Made by a program: the position numbers and the translations under genes
Part shown: positions 8,452-17,627 of the stretch, piece after piece
Position numbering within the stretch: position 1 is the stretch's first letter
Layout: the number at the start of each line of letters is the position of its first letter
DNA from: a bacterium
Lineage (GTDB): Bacteria > Zhuqueibacterota > QNDG01 > JAFGCO01
DNA length: 63,460 nt
Assembly (NCBI GenBank): GCA_016930535.1
Contig: JAFGGN010000140.1
Coordinates: 1-63,460, forward strand
Direction: 5' to 3'
The notes under the pieces: generated by a model
Seen by the model: the letters and a program-made list of their open reading frames with translations, nothing else
What the model was told of the DNA's origin: nothing
The model's database searches: none

Positions 8452-8859
8452 TTACGGTTCAAACAAATCTTCCCAGTCGTCCACGACAGGATCTGACGTT
8501 TGAGGCCCCGGATCCTCTTCACCGCCCGTTTCTTCCATCCGTCCGGTTGCCGATTCCGAATGAAATTTACCGGCTTCCGTCATCTCCCGAACCACATCCT
8601 CCTTCAAATGAGGAGATGGTTTGAAATCCGGTACCAGGCGATGGGGTATGTGCATCATCTTTCCTGTCCGCGGATTGGCCACATGTTTTTCCTTCCGTTC
8701 ACGAAGACAGAATGTACCAAATCCCCGCAACTCGACATGATCTCCTTTTCTCAGCGCATGAGCGACTGTTGCCAGAAATCCGTCAACCACTGCAGCTGTT
8801 TCAATCTTGGTCAATCCGGTACCGCCGGAGATGATATCCACGATTTCCGCTTTTGTCAT
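8452..8859 (-). CDS. HU/IHF-family DNA-binding protein with acidic tail
   Basis: Histone-like DNA-bending protein, probably dimeric and nucleoid-associated. It has 135 residues; about the first 92 are the HU/IHF core (MTKAEIVDIISGGTGL, VELRGFGTFCLRER, then NPRTGKMMHIPHRLVPDFKP, where the usual beta-arm NPxTG is kept). The last 43 or so residues are an extra Glu/Asp/Gly-rich tail ending VVDDWEDLFEP, not part of the standard 90-100-residue family. The gene starts 14 bp after the sppA stop, so the two are probably co-transcribed. Confidence 0.88.
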   Translation of the reverse strand: MTKAEIVDIISGGTGLTKIETAAVVDGFLATVAHALRKGDHVELRGFGTFCLRERKEKHVANPRTGKMMHIPHRLVPDFKPSPHLKEDVVREMTEAGKFHSESATGRMEETGGEEDPGPQTSDPVVDDWEDLFEP

Positions 8860-8873
8860 CCCGTCCCCCGCCT

Positions 8874-9758
8874 TCAGAAAATCCTGTACTGGAGCCGTGA
8901 GCCCGTCATGCCGTACATGACACGGCTGAATTCTTCAAAGAGCAGATCAAACATGGAGCGCCGCCTCTGGGATTCCCGAACTAGAACGGGTTCACCTTCG
9001 ATTCCCGCCATCTGTACAGCCAGCTTCACCGCATCTTCGAAATCACCCAGCTCATCGATCAATCCCAGTTCTTTCGCCTGGCGGCCGGTGAAAACCCGTC
9101 CGTCCGCGAGTTGTTTCACCTTCCATTTTCTCATGTTCCGTTCCGTTACAACGACTTCCAGAAACTGCTCATATGCATCATCGACATATCCCTGCAAATA
9201 CCGTCGGTCCGCCTCGGTCAAATCACGATGCGGCGATCCGGTGTCTTTGAATTTTCCGCTTTTCACCACATCGAATTTGACACCGATTTTACCGAAAAGG
9301 TCTTTCAGATTGGTAATTTCGAGTATGACGCCGATACTGCCTGTCGTGGAACCCGGATTGGCCATAATTGTATCGGCACCCAGGGCCACATAATATCCGC
9401 CCGACGCAGCGACGGCACCCATGGAAGCAATCACGGGTTTTCCGGATTCCCGGACGCGTTTCACTGCCTCGTATATTTCCTGTGAAGGAGAAATTCCGCC
9501 GCCCGGACTGTCGATTCTGAAAAGGATGGCTTTCACTCCCTTATGACCGCCATATTTCTTGAACTGACGGACAATATTGCCCGAGCTGTAAATCGGTCCG
9601 GCCAATTCAATCACAGCAATTTTATCACCGGAAATCGAAAAACCGACTCCATCGAACTGATCATCGCCGGATTGTTTATTCGCCATTAATAAAATAAGAA
9701 TAAACATGACGATAACGATACTGCTTCCGATCAACCAGTCTCTTTGCCGTCCGGACAC
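8874..9758 (-). CDS. sppA: Signal peptide peptidase SppA (protease IV-like)
   Basis: Membrane-anchored serine protease of the S49 family that degrades cleaved signal peptides. It has 294 residues, the short single-domain form. There is one N-terminal membrane helix (about residues 9-26). FRIDSPGGGISPSQEI is near residue 100. The nucleophile Ser is in GAVAASGGYYVAL near 145. The general-base Lys is in VKSGKFKDTGSP near 195. A near-consensus sigma-70 promoter lies 37 bases upstream. It heads a two-gene unit with the HU-like gene. Confidence 0.94.
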   Translation of the reverse strand: MSGRQRDWLIGSSIVIVMFILILLMANKQSGDDQFDGVGFSISGDKIAVIELAGPIYSSGNIVRQFKKYGGHKGVKAILFRIDSPGGGISPSQEIYEAVKRVRESGKPVIASMGAVAASGGYYVALGADTIMANPGSTTGSIGVILEITNLKDLFGKIGVKFDVVKSGKFKDTGSPHRDLTEADRRYLQGYVDDAYEQFLEVVVTERNMRKWKVKQLADGRVFTGRQAKELGLIDELGDFEDAVKLAVQMAGIEGEPVLVRESQRRRSMFDLLFEEFSRVMYGMTGSRLQYRIF

Positions 9759-9794
9759 ATTTTCCCCATTTTAAACCAAATTTACCAAGAGCTT

Positions 9795-9823
9795 ATTATA
9801 CATAAAATTCGCTTAAAAGTCAA
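9795..9823 (-). promoter_or_regulatory. Sigma-70-type promoter of sppA
   Basis: Minus strand TTGACT (9818-9823), 17-base spacer, then TATAAT (9795-9800), a near-perfect match. Its -35 box faces the -35 box of the divergent plus-strand promoter 14 bases away. Confidence 0.85.
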
Positions 9824-9837
9824 CCGCTAAAATCCCC

Positions 9838-9867
9838 TTGACTTTTAGGCAAAAGATGTCATATTAC
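9838..9867 (+). promoter_or_regulatory. Candidate promoter of the beta-helix gene
   Basis: TTGACT (9838-9843) followed after 18 bases by TATTAC (9862-9867), or after 17 by ATATTA. It ends 30 bases before the ATG at 9897. TAAAAGTCAA (9814-9823) and TTGACTTTTA (9838-9847) form a perfect 10-bp dyad including both -35 boxes. Confidence 0.5.
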
Positions 9868-9896
9868 TACAACAAAGTAACCGGAAAAACCAAAAG

Positions 9897-12800
9897 ATGA
9901 CCCGAACCATATACCACTGTTGGATAAGGACCTGTCTGATACTGAGCATGCTGATCACGGCCCGGCTGCACCCGGCCACCTGGTTCGTTTTCTATACGGG
10001 CCAAGGCGGCTCCGGCCGCTCATGGGATCAGGCCGTTCCATCCCTGGAGCAAGTCATTGGTCAGGCATCCCCCGCAGATACCATTCTGGTCGGCTATTCG
10101 CCTGCATCGGCCAGCATCTATGTTCTCGAAACGGGACTGGTGCTGGACAAACCGTTAAAAATCAGGTCCGCCCGGTACAATCAGGATATGGATTACGAGG
10201 CAGCCGTATCCGATTCATCGCTGTGCATCATGGATGCAGGCGAACAATGCCGCCCGCTTCTGATCATCCAGCGCCATGATTCACTGGCCATCCATGCACT
10301 GAATACGGAAGTCCGCGGATTTACATTCAGGCATGGAGATGCATCCGGAGAGCCCGATCATCCGGGTTTCGGCGGGGGACTGTGTATTTCGGGAAAGGCC
10401 AGCCCGACCGTCCGCAACTGCCGTTTCGAAAGCAATATGGCAAACCGGAATCCCGCAGGATACGCCGGATACGGAGGCGGCATATGCTGTACAGGCGACA
10501 GTTCGGCTGCAGTGATTCAGTATTGTGTCATTCAAAACAATACGGCATCACAATGGACGGAAGGTTACGGAGGCGGAGCAGCCATTATAGACGGCGCCTC
10601 TGCCCAGTTCACGAACAATCGTGTGCTGAATAACCGGGGTACGCTGTCCGAAACGGTTCCGGGCGGGGGCGGAGGCGTTTACTGCAGCGGACTATGGGGC
10701 AGACCCTTTCTCTTCGGCAATACGATCAGGGGGAATCAGGCGGCATTGAACACCGACGGATGGGGAGGCGGACTTTTCCTGACAGGCGGAATCATGGCCA
10801 CGGTTCAGAATTGCGTAGTCGACAGCAATTTGGCCACATTGGCCGGCGGCAGCCGTTCCGGATGGGGCGGCGGCATCTGCATCAATGGAGACAGCACGGC
10901 CGTCACGGTTCAGTTCTGCCTGATCACATCGAATCAGGCGGCCCAAAACTGCAGAGGATACGGCGGAGGCGTTGCGTTTACCGGAGGCACCGCTGGCAGT
11001 CTGCATCGCAATCAGATTCGACTCAACACAGCCACATCGGCCCAGTCCGGAGCCGGAGAGGGCGGCGGGCTCATCTGCCACGGCCAGGGCACATCGCCGT
11101 CCGTTTCGATCAATATCTTCCTTAAGAACACGGCATCCCAACGGACCGACGGTTACGGCGGCGCCATTGCAGTCACCGGCAGCGCCGCACCCTCGATTGA
11201 AAGCTGCACAATCGACAGCAATATCGCCTCGGCCGCTTCGCCCGTTCTTCCGGGTCTGGGCGGCGGTATCTGCTGCACCGGAGACAGTACGGCCGCGGAG
11301 ATTTTTAACAATTCATTACGCTGGAATACGGCCTCCATGGAGGCTGAGGGCTGGGGAGGCGGTATTGCCCTCCTGTCCGGAGCCGGCGGTACGGTTTCCA
11401 TGAACGACATCGAGGGCAATATTGCCTCGCATGCCGCGAACCGCAGGGGTGCCGCCGGCGGCATCTGCTGCCGTGACAGGGGAACAACACCGCAGATCCG
11501 GTTGAATACATTATCGGACAACACCGGATCCGTCGCAGCCGACGGAGACGGAGGCGGTATCGGTATCTTCAACGGCGCTTCACCCGAAATTCTGCAGAAT
11601 ACGTTCAACAGGAACACGGCTTCCCTGTATTACACCGGACGCGGCGGCGGAATCTGCTGCAGTCAGACTGAATTCGCCGTTGTGATGTCGGACAATGTAT
11701 TCGATCAGAATACGGGTTCCGGGACAGACATGGGCTTCGGAGGCGGCATATATTACGGAGAAGGCAGCAAGGCTGCGTGTACGGAAAACCGGTTTATCAA
11801 TAACCGGGGCTGCAAGTCTGTGATGGAATCCGGTTTGGGAGGCGCTGTCTGTTTTGAAAATCAGACCGCAGAACCTGTTCAGGTCATCTGTTCCGGGAAC
11901 CTTTTTGAGAACAACACGGCCAACAAGAACGGGCACGGACGCGGGGGTGCTTTGGCATGTACAGGCGACGGCTTGTTTCACCTGAACATCCGTAACAATA
12001 TTATCAAGGGAAACCTGGGATCCTCTGCGCCGGATGCCTATGGATTGGGAGGCGCCTGTTATATTGCCGGACAATCCCACCGGTCCGTCATACGAAACAA
12101 CACGCTGATCGGCAACGGCGAGGACAAGACCGATCATGGTGAAGGACATGGGAGCGGTTTGTTTTTAAATACGGTTCTTCCCGACACATCGATACGCAAT
12201 AATCTGTTCGTTTCGCAAGGGGATACGGCCGGTTCGGACGGTGTCTGTATCTATTCGGCTGTTCCCTGCACGGTGACGCACAACGGCTATTACTCCTATG
12301 TCCGGAAAACCAGTGATCTGGTCGATTCACGTTTCGAGACCGACGCGGATCCGCTGCTGGATCCGGCGACGCTGGTTCCGCTGATGCGTTCCCCCTGTAT
12401 CGATGCGGGGATGGATCCGGTCCATGCACTTACTGAATATCAGAGCGGCTGGTTTCTCGATATCGGCGCATTTGAATTCAGGGGAACCTCCATTGAAAGG
12501 GAAATCCTTCCCGGTGCCTCTGTGCTTTTCGCCGGTAATGTGCGTGCCAAGCTGCTCGATTCCCGGTTCACGGACACACTGACGGTCTCAATGCAGGTGC
12601 ATCAGAAATCCAGGCATCCCCTGGCCTATTATTCTCTCGCCCATTGGTACAAGATCGGCTGCGGTTCCGATCTTGAGGGCAGCGGGTCACTGATACTGAG
12701 TTATTCCGATGACGACTGTGCCGGTTTTGACGAGCATACGCTGAGGCTGTGGCGTTTCAATGCCCGGGAAAACCGCTGGCAGGGCCCCCTGTTCACGCAA

Positions 12801-13472
12801 CGGGATACGGTCGATAACTGGATACAGGCACCTTTTGAAGAACTGGCCGGTGACTGGATCATCACGGATGCAGCCGATATGAATGCCCTGGCCGTCATGG
12901 TCTGGGATTTACAGGCCGAAATATGCGGATCCGGCATACGCATCGGCTGGAACATATCCCCTTCCGCCGACATGCTGAGTCTGTCGGTCTGGAGGTCGTG
13001 CGAACAACAGGAATTCTCAGAATTGCATGGTTCCGGAATACCTGTCGCGTCCGGAAGCATTGAAACGGCCCTGTCCTATACCGACACTTCCGTAATGGAT
13101 GGAAAAAGATATACCTATAAAATCGGGATCCTGCTGAAAAACGGTCAAATGATCTACTCGGAACCGGTTTCCCTCATGATGCGGCTTCTTCCGTCGGCAT
13201 TGCATCTGTTCCCGAATTATCCCAATCCGTTCAACCAGAAAACCCGCATACGGTTCCTTCTGCCCTCGGATGAGCATGTGCGTGTACACATTATCAACAT
13301 GCGCGGCACTGTAATGAGGAGAATTGACCTGCAAACGCTCGGGGCAGGTGAGCACGATGTCAGCTGGGACGGATGCGGCGAAAATCATGTGCCCGCGGAA
13401 AGCGGTGTTTACATTATTAAAGTTAACACAACGCATGAATCCAGAACGGGGAAGATGATTCTCTGCCGTTAA
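9897..13472 (+). CDS. Secreted right-handed beta-helix protein with C-terminal sorting domain
   Basis: Large exported protein, probably on the cell surface or released; ligand unknown. It has 1191 residues. There is a signal peptide (about 1-27, hydrophobic CLILSMLITA). From about residue 157 to 780 come some 19 rows of 32-34 residues, each starting GxGGG(I/L/V) and containing an N-rich NNTAS or SNxAS turn, as expected of a parallel beta-helix. Cysteine follows GGGI in roughly every second row. About 800-1100 are beta-rich linker domains. The last 90 residues (FPNYPNPFNQKTRIRF to GVYIIKVNTT...GKMILCR) match FlgD-like / type IX sorting domains of FCB bacteria. It is the only plus-strand gene here and it converges on a methyltransferase 18 bp away. 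Confidence 0.88.
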   Translation: MTRTIYHCWIRTCLILSMLITARLHPATWFVFYTGQGGSGRSWDQAVPSLEQVIGQASPADTILVGYSPASASIYVLETGLVLDKPLKIRSARYNQDMDYEAAVSDSSLCIMDAGEQCRPLLIIQRHDSLAIHALNTEVRGFTFRHGDASGEPDHPGFGGGLCISGKASPTVRNCRFESNMANRNPAGYAGYGGGICCTGDSSAAVIQYCVIQNNTASQWTEGYGGGAAIIDGASAQFTNNRVLNNRGTLSETVPGGGGGVYCSGLWGRPFLFGNTIRGNQAALNTDGWGGGLFLTGGIMATVQNCVVDSNLATLAGGSRSGWGGGICINGDSTAVTVQFCLITSNQAAQNCRGYGGGVAFTGGTAGSLHRNQIRLNTATSAQSGAGEGGGLICHGQGTSPSVSINIFLKNTASQRTDGYGGAIAVTGSAAPSIESCTIDSNIASAASPVLPGLGGGICCTGDSTAAEIFNNSLRWNTASMEAEGWGGGIALLSGAGGTVSMNDIEGNIASHAANRRGAAGGICCRDRGTTPQIRLNTLSDNTGSVAADGDGGGIGIFNGASPEILQNTFNRNTASLYYTGRGGGICCSQTEFAVVMSDNVFDQNTGSGTDMGFGGGIYYGEGSKAACTENRFINNRGCKSVMESGLGGAVCFENQTAEPVQVICSGNLFENNTANKNGHGRGGALACTGDGLFHLNIRNNIIKGNLGSSAPDAYGLGGACYIAGQSHRSVIRNNTLIGNGEDKTDHGEGHGSGLFLNTVLPDTSIRNNLFVSQGDTAGSDGVCIYSAVPCTVTHNGYYSYVRKTSDLVDSRFETDADPLLDPATLVPLMRSPCIDAGMDPVHALTEYQSGWFLDIGAFEFRGTSIEREILPGASVLFAGNVRAKLLDSRFTDTLTVSMQVHQKSRHPLAYYSLAHWYKIGCGSDLEGSGSLILSYSDDDCAGFDEHTLRLWRFNARENRWQGPLFTQRDTVDNWIQAPFEELAGDWIITDAADMNALAVMVWDLQAEICGSGIRIGWNISPSADMLSLSVWRSCEQQEFSELHGSGIPVASGSIETALSYTDTSVMDGKRYTYKIGILLKNGQMIYSEPVSLMMRLLPSALHLFPNYPNPFNQKTRIRFLLPSDEHVRVHIINMRGTVMRRIDLQTLGAGEHDVSWDGCGENHVPAESGVYIIKVNTTHESRTGKMILCR

Positions 13473-13490
13473 GCGCGGAACTGTATTTTG

Positions 13491-14330
13491 TTATTTTCTG
13501 TTCGAAGCTGCAACGATTTGAAAAATAGCGGATTCCATCTCGGTGATATTTTCTGCATAATCGACCCGCCAGTATGCCAGCAATCCGGGAAAATCATTTT
13601 TCCACCCGCCGCCCATCCCTCGTTTGAGCCGTTTCCGCAGACCCTTGGGAATCATCCTGCGTAAATTGAACCGGTCCCCATCGGAAAGTGTCATCGCCAG
13701 CCGCCTTTTTTTCAGGGCATCCTTTTGTGAGATATAGAAAACCGGATCGTCGAAACGATCCTGAAAAAGCCGTACAAAAGGTCCCGGATCCATTTCATTG
13801 ATATGATCTGGAGTCCGTGCTATCTGATCGTAAACCGATTTCACGGGCGTGGAGAGGATGAGGCGTCCTCCGGGTTTGAGCACCTTCTGCAGCGATTGAA
13901 TAAAATGGTTCGTCCTTTCGGGAGGCAAATGTTCGAAAGTTTCGATGGATACGATGGCATCGAACCTGTTTTCATCGAAACGGAGCCGGGTCACATCCAT
14001 GCACTCAAAATGCCTCCCCTCTTCTCCGTAATGCTGCCCGGCAAAGGCAATCGCTTCCCCGGATAAATCCACGCCGGTCACGCTGGAGGCGGTTTTCGCG
14101 AGCAGTCTGGAACCGTAACCGTATCCGCAGGCTGCATCCAGTACATTCATTCCCTGACAGAAATGGCGGGCAAATAAATAAAAACTGCAGTAACAGGCAT
14201 AGGTATAATCATCCTGAAACGCCGGTAACCCGGGCCGGCAGTCCAGCAGATCCTTGATGGTCTCTTGGGACCATTCCTGTTTCACTTCAAACCGTGCCGG
14301 CATATTCTCCGGATATTCCGTGTCCATCAT
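13491..14330 (-). CDS. Class I SAM-dependent methyltransferase
   Basis: Substrate unknown. It has 279 residues. SAM-binding motif I is VLDAACGYGYGSRLLA near residue 65. The acidic motif-II end is TGVDLSGEAIAFA, and motif IV/post-motif is FDAIVSIETFEHLPP, followed by LKPGGRLILSTP. The C-terminal third is basic (RLAMTLSDGDRFNLRRMIPKGLRKRLKRG) and resembles methyltransferases in cell-surface polysaccharide loci more than UbiE. Two ATG codons in tandem (14330 and 14327) are possible starts. It faces the beta-helix gene tail to tail, with no terminator seen in the 18-bp gap. Confidence 0.8.
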   Translation of the reverse strand: MMDTEYPENMPARFEVKQEWSQETIKDLLDCRPGLPAFQDDYTYACYCSFYLFARHFCQGMNVLDAACGYGYGSRLLAKTASSVTGVDLSGEAIAFAGQHYGEEGRHFECMDVTRLRFDENRFDAIVSIETFEHLPPERTNHFIQSLQKVLKPGGRLILSTPVKSVYDQIARTPDHINEMDPGPFVRLFQDRFDDPVFYISQKDALKKRRLAMTLSDGDRFNLRRMIPKGLRKRLKRGMGGGWKNDFPGLLAYWRVDYAENITEMESAIFQIVAASNRK

Positions 14331-14376
14331 TGTCCGATTCGACCCTCATTCCATAACAACCGCAAAGAATGAAGGA

Positions 14377-14868
14377 TCAGCCATTTTTCTGAATATTGTT
14401 TTTACCCGATAACAGCTCGGTGAGAATTAACAGTACGCCGGCCAGAATCATGAGCAGGGGCCAGTAATTGGACAGACCGAAACCGACCGCCAGAAATATG
14501 GAACCGATCAATCCCAGTATCCCTGCGGGAAACAGCAGATTCTTGTCCCGGTTTCCGCCGAAATACATGGCCACAAAACCGGCCGCAGGCGCCAGAACGA
14601 AAACCGGCCATAATCTGGCCATATGGTCCCATCCGGCATTTGCACAGAAGAAAAACAGCAGGCTTATCACGACCAGTATGGTTCCCGGCATGAGAATCCC
14701 GGCCTCCCCGCGTTTCTGTAAATAGGCCGCCCAGAATGAAAGACCGACCAGCATCGGAAATGCGGGCCACAGTCTGTCCATGCTGATATCGGTGAGATTG
14801 CCGAAAAGAAACAGGACGCCGAGAACGATCAGGGCGGATCCCCAAAATAACTGACTTCTGTTTTCCAT
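14377..14868 (-). CDS. LiaI/LiaF-like small membrane protein
   Basis: Integral inner-membrane protein of 163 residues with about six hydrophobic segments in three pairs, each introduced by a W-P signature (LWPAFPMLVG, LWPVFVLAPA, YWPLLMILAG). This matches the LiaI-LiaF-like transmembrane domain of envelope-stress proteins. A perfect AGGAGG ribosome site precedes the ATG at 14868. In LiaF proteins this domain is joined to a beta toast-rack domain; here a toast-rack protein is encoded separately just upstream, so the pair may do the job of one split protein. That is inference. Confidence 0.65.
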   Translation of the reverse strand: MENRSQLFWGSALIVLGVLFLFGNLTDISMDRLWPAFPMLVGLSFWAAYLQKRGEAGILMPGTILVVISLLFFFCANAGWDHMARLWPVFVLAPAAGFVAMYFGGNRDKNLLFPAGILGLIGSIFLAVGFGLSNYWPLLMILAGVLLILTELLSGKNNIQKNG

Positions 14869-14989
14869 GATTCCTGCCTCCTCAAATAGTCCGGATGTTG
14901 TCCGGCACCTGAATATACCCGAACGCTTTTGGTCAGGTTCAGATAAATTGCACTTTTTTTTTCAATGAATCAAGTGAAAGTTCAAAATT

Positions 14990-15051
14990 AAAAAAATTTG
15001 CCCCTCTATGGCTGACACTGAACCTCGACCTCCTTCCACATGAGGGGCAAA
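14990..15051 (-). terminator. Candidate terminator after the toast-rack gene
   Basis: Minus strand: TTTGCCCCTC (15051-15042) pairs with GAGGGGCAAA (15006-14997), a perfect 10-bp stem, and is followed by seven T. The loop is long (35 bases) and includes AAGGAGGTCGAGG, so a regulatory leader for the LiaI-like gene is the alternative. The rest of 14869-15162 shows nothing else. Confidence 0.55.
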
Positions 15052-15162
15052 AAAGCAGAATTTGTATTCATCAGTCCAGGATCCGGCCTGGTTATGTCCG
15101 GATGGGCCGACCGCTCGCATGATCAGGCCGTATCGGCGTCCGGATCCGGAATTCCGGGATGA

Positions 15163-16029
15163 CTATTCACATTCGATATTCAACTCACCCAGTCCGGGAG
15201 TGACCAGGACTGAAAAAGACGTCTCGTTTTCGTCAAAATCTTCAGAGTAATAATACCGGCCGTGTTTTTCAAGCCTGTTGTCAATGTTTTTACTGGACAT
15301 GAATCCGAACATGCCGCCCACTGCAAGACGAATCCCGCAATCTTCGGGCAGAATGACCTGGGCTTCTCCGATATCCAGATCCACCTTGGCCTTGGCTTTA
15401 TCGAGCACCTCACCGGTCAGATCCACATTGATTTCACCGATGCCGCCATTGATACGAGCCCTTTTAAAACGTGCATTTCCCAGTTGACTCGTTGTCAGGG
15501 AACCGATACTCGCGCTGATATCCAGGTAATCCATAATCACGGGGTTGGGCTCGTCAAAATGAACGGAAACTTCGCCTGCCCACACCCTTAAATGAAATTC
15601 CCGGATGCTCAGGCCGCTCATATCCAGGGTAACTTCCCCGGCTTTGACGCGCGTTTTCAACTGCATGACGACATTTGCCGGAAGCAGAACCTCCGCCCTG
15701 ATATGATTATCCCCGTCGTTCTCGAATTTTGAATTCCAGCCCTTTTTATCCAGCCGGATCTTCAGGGCATTGGATTTTTCATTGAAATCGGCTTTGGCGC
15801 GGTAATCCTCTTTTATGTAGCTCATGCTGATCTGACAGACATTCTCGGAATCACTCAATGCCACCTGGACCTCACCGACATCCACATTCAGGTCGACGTC
15901 AAGAACCTGATCCGGCGAAACCGGGAACGCGTAGGTTTCGTGTTCGAGCCAGGCATCACCGGCCATTAAGGACAGGGTCCCTGTCAGAATTATTAAACAA
16001 AAGATAACAACTGCGGATTGAAACTTCAT
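15163..16029 (-). CDS. Exported toast-rack (DUF4097/LiaF-C-like) protein
   Basis: Probably periplasmic or surface-associated; function unknown. It has 288 residues from ATG at 16029, which follows a very strong GAGGAGGAGG site; the open frame continues upstream without such a site. The signal peptide is MKFQSAVVIFCLIILTGTLS. The rest is a series of beta-strands with recurring GEVxV / GExxV patterns (LNVDVGEVQVAL, TRVKAGEVTLDMS, RVWAGEVSVHF, GGIGEINVDLTG, LDIGEAQVILP, GLGELNIE), the hallmark of toast-rack repeat domains. It follows the barrel-protein gene by 82 bp. Confidence 0.7.
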   Translation of the reverse strand: MKFQSAVVIFCLIILTGTLSLMAGDAWLEHETYAFPVSPDQVLDVDLNVDVGEVQVALSDSENVCQISMSYIKEDYRAKADFNEKSNALKIRLDKKGWNSKFENDGDNHIRAEVLLPANVVMQLKTRVKAGEVTLDMSGLSIREFHLRVWAGEVSVHFDEPNPVIMDYLDISASIGSLTTSQLGNARFKRARINGGIGEINVDLTGEVLDKAKAKVDLDIGEAQVILPEDCGIRLAVGGMFGFMSSKNIDNRLEKHGRYYYSEDFDENETSFSVLVTPGLGELNIECE

Positions 16030-16111
16030 GGCCTCCTCCTCACAAAATTTAATACCGGATCCATCACCGGTCATGAACGCAGACGAACCGTTCTTCATCT
16101 CTCTCGCCCGA

Positions 16112-17419
16112 TCAGAAATCACGTTTAATACGGATAAGGAACGTAAAAGGTTTCCTGCTTATATCCGTACGACGGGCAATTTCAAAACGCACATTTCCGT
16201 CATTGTTGGTGAGTGCGATACCCACATCACTTTTAAAATCCTTCCATCCGAGACCATCGAAGCCTTCGAGAAGATCCATGCCCGGGTCCACGACGCCCAC
16301 CCATCCCGCATCCGCAAACAGAACGAACCGGTTCAGATCGAAGATTTCCAGATCCATGGCCTGACTCACGGTTTCGGATCCGAGCCGCAGTTCCACCTGA
16401 CCCAGCAGCAACCGGTTTCCTCCCGGGTTCATGGGACCGGAAGGAAATGCCTTGTATCTGAAACCCCGAAGCGTGCTGAGACCGCCGAGATGAAATGTTC
16501 TCTGCCAAGGGGGCAGACTGGTAACCGAACCCGCCCGGATACGAAAATCCAGTCCCTCTCCGTATCCCAGCGGCTGGTACCTGCGAATATCGGCAAGAAC
16601 GCGGTCGAACTGAAAATCCGATTCCGCGTCATCCAGGCTGTGCTCGCCTTCCACCGTGATCCACCAGCCCTGGGTCGTATGTTTTTTGCTGTTTCTTGTA
16701 TCCATGTTCACCGAAATCTGAACACTTTTCAAATGACCGGCATTCATCTTGGGATTGGGACGGAACTTCTTCTTACCTCCGAAAACGGCCCAGTTTGTAT
16801 TCTTTTCGATGGAATCGAGCTGATCGTAATGATACGAGAGCTGTACGTCGGCATGTTTGGTCAGATGCTGTTCCATATACACGCTGCCGCCTTCACGAAT
16901 ATAGAAATCCTGAAAATCTTCCCTTAACAGCACGGCGGCCAGGGAATTTTCGATGTCCCCGATGATCCACCGGTCGGGGGTGTCGATCAGCCTGTGATAC
17001 TCTCCGCCCAAAGCCAGCCTGAAATCGTTCATGACGCCTTTTTCAAGTCCGGCCTGGTACTGAAACTCTTTGGCCGCAAAACTGTAGCCGAAAGAACCGA
17101 ATAAGAACGACTGATGCGGATGGTTAAGTTTCTGATAATCCCGTTTCAGTTTCATGCCGAGGTGCAGGCCCTCCACACGGTTGTAACGGAAAACCGGTTC
17201 ACTCCGGTCCGTATCCCACTCATCCTCCCAGTCCTCATCCCATTCCGACTCCCAGTTAGTCCATGAAAATGTAGCCAGGCTCCCTTTCATCATACAACGG
17301 TTTTCCGGGGGCAATGTCCCTGCATTCGCTTTGGGAACGAGCAGAAAACCGAGTATCATGAATACCAGGGCCGTGGCCGCAATGAGCAGAAAAATGGTTT
17401 GTACTGTATTGGCCTTCAT
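16112..17419 (-). CDS. Omp85/BamA-like outer-membrane beta-barrel protein
   Basis: It has 435 residues from ATG at 17419, placed by the AGGAGGAGGAC ribosome site; an upstream start 21 bases earlier would destroy that spacing. There is a hydrophobic N-terminal signal (TIFLLIAATALVFMILGFLL), then a highly acidic Trp/Glu/Asp patch (NWESEWDEDWEDEWDTD, about residues 55-72). Next come amphipathic strands including the Omp85-type segment FHLGGLSTLRGFR and a C-terminus ending in aromatic F, as in outer-membrane barrels. No POTRA domain is visible, so it is more like a stand-alone surface-antigen barrel. It may form a small envelope operon with the toast-rack and LiaI-like genes. Confidence 0.65.
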   Translation of the reverse strand: MKANTVQTIFLLIAATALVFMILGFLLVPKANAGTLPPENRCMMKGSLATFSWTNWESEWDEDWEDEWDTDRSEPVFRYNRVEGLHLGMKLKRDYQKLNHPHQSFLFGSFGYSFAAKEFQYQAGLEKGVMNDFRLALGGEYHRLIDTPDRWIIGDIENSLAAVLLREDFQDFYIREGGSVYMEQHLTKHADVQLSYHYDQLDSIEKNTNWAVFGGKKKFRPNPKMNAGHLKSVQISVNMDTRNSKKHTTQGWWITVEGEHSLDDAESDFQFDRVLADIRRYQPLGYGEGLDFRIRAGSVTSLPPWQRTFHLGGLSTLRGFRYKAFPSGPMNPGGNRLLLGQVELRLGSETVSQAMDLEIFDLNRFVLFADAGWVGVVDPGMDLLEGFDGLGWKDFKSDVGIALTNNDGNVRFEIARRTDISRKPFTFLIRIKRDF

Positions 17420-17627
17420 GTTGTCCTCCTCCTTTTGCATTGCTGTTTCACAGCAGTATAAGCAAGCGGTGTGCCAGATTTTGGAGGAAAGGTTTATTTT
17501 ATTGTTTTTATTATAATTAATGCATTACACAAATTTCAGAGTTTATCAAAATGTTGCATTTTGACACAGGCTGGATATCCATATTCTGTGTTATTCAGCT
17601 ACACTCTGGTGAACAGGAATATCCTGT

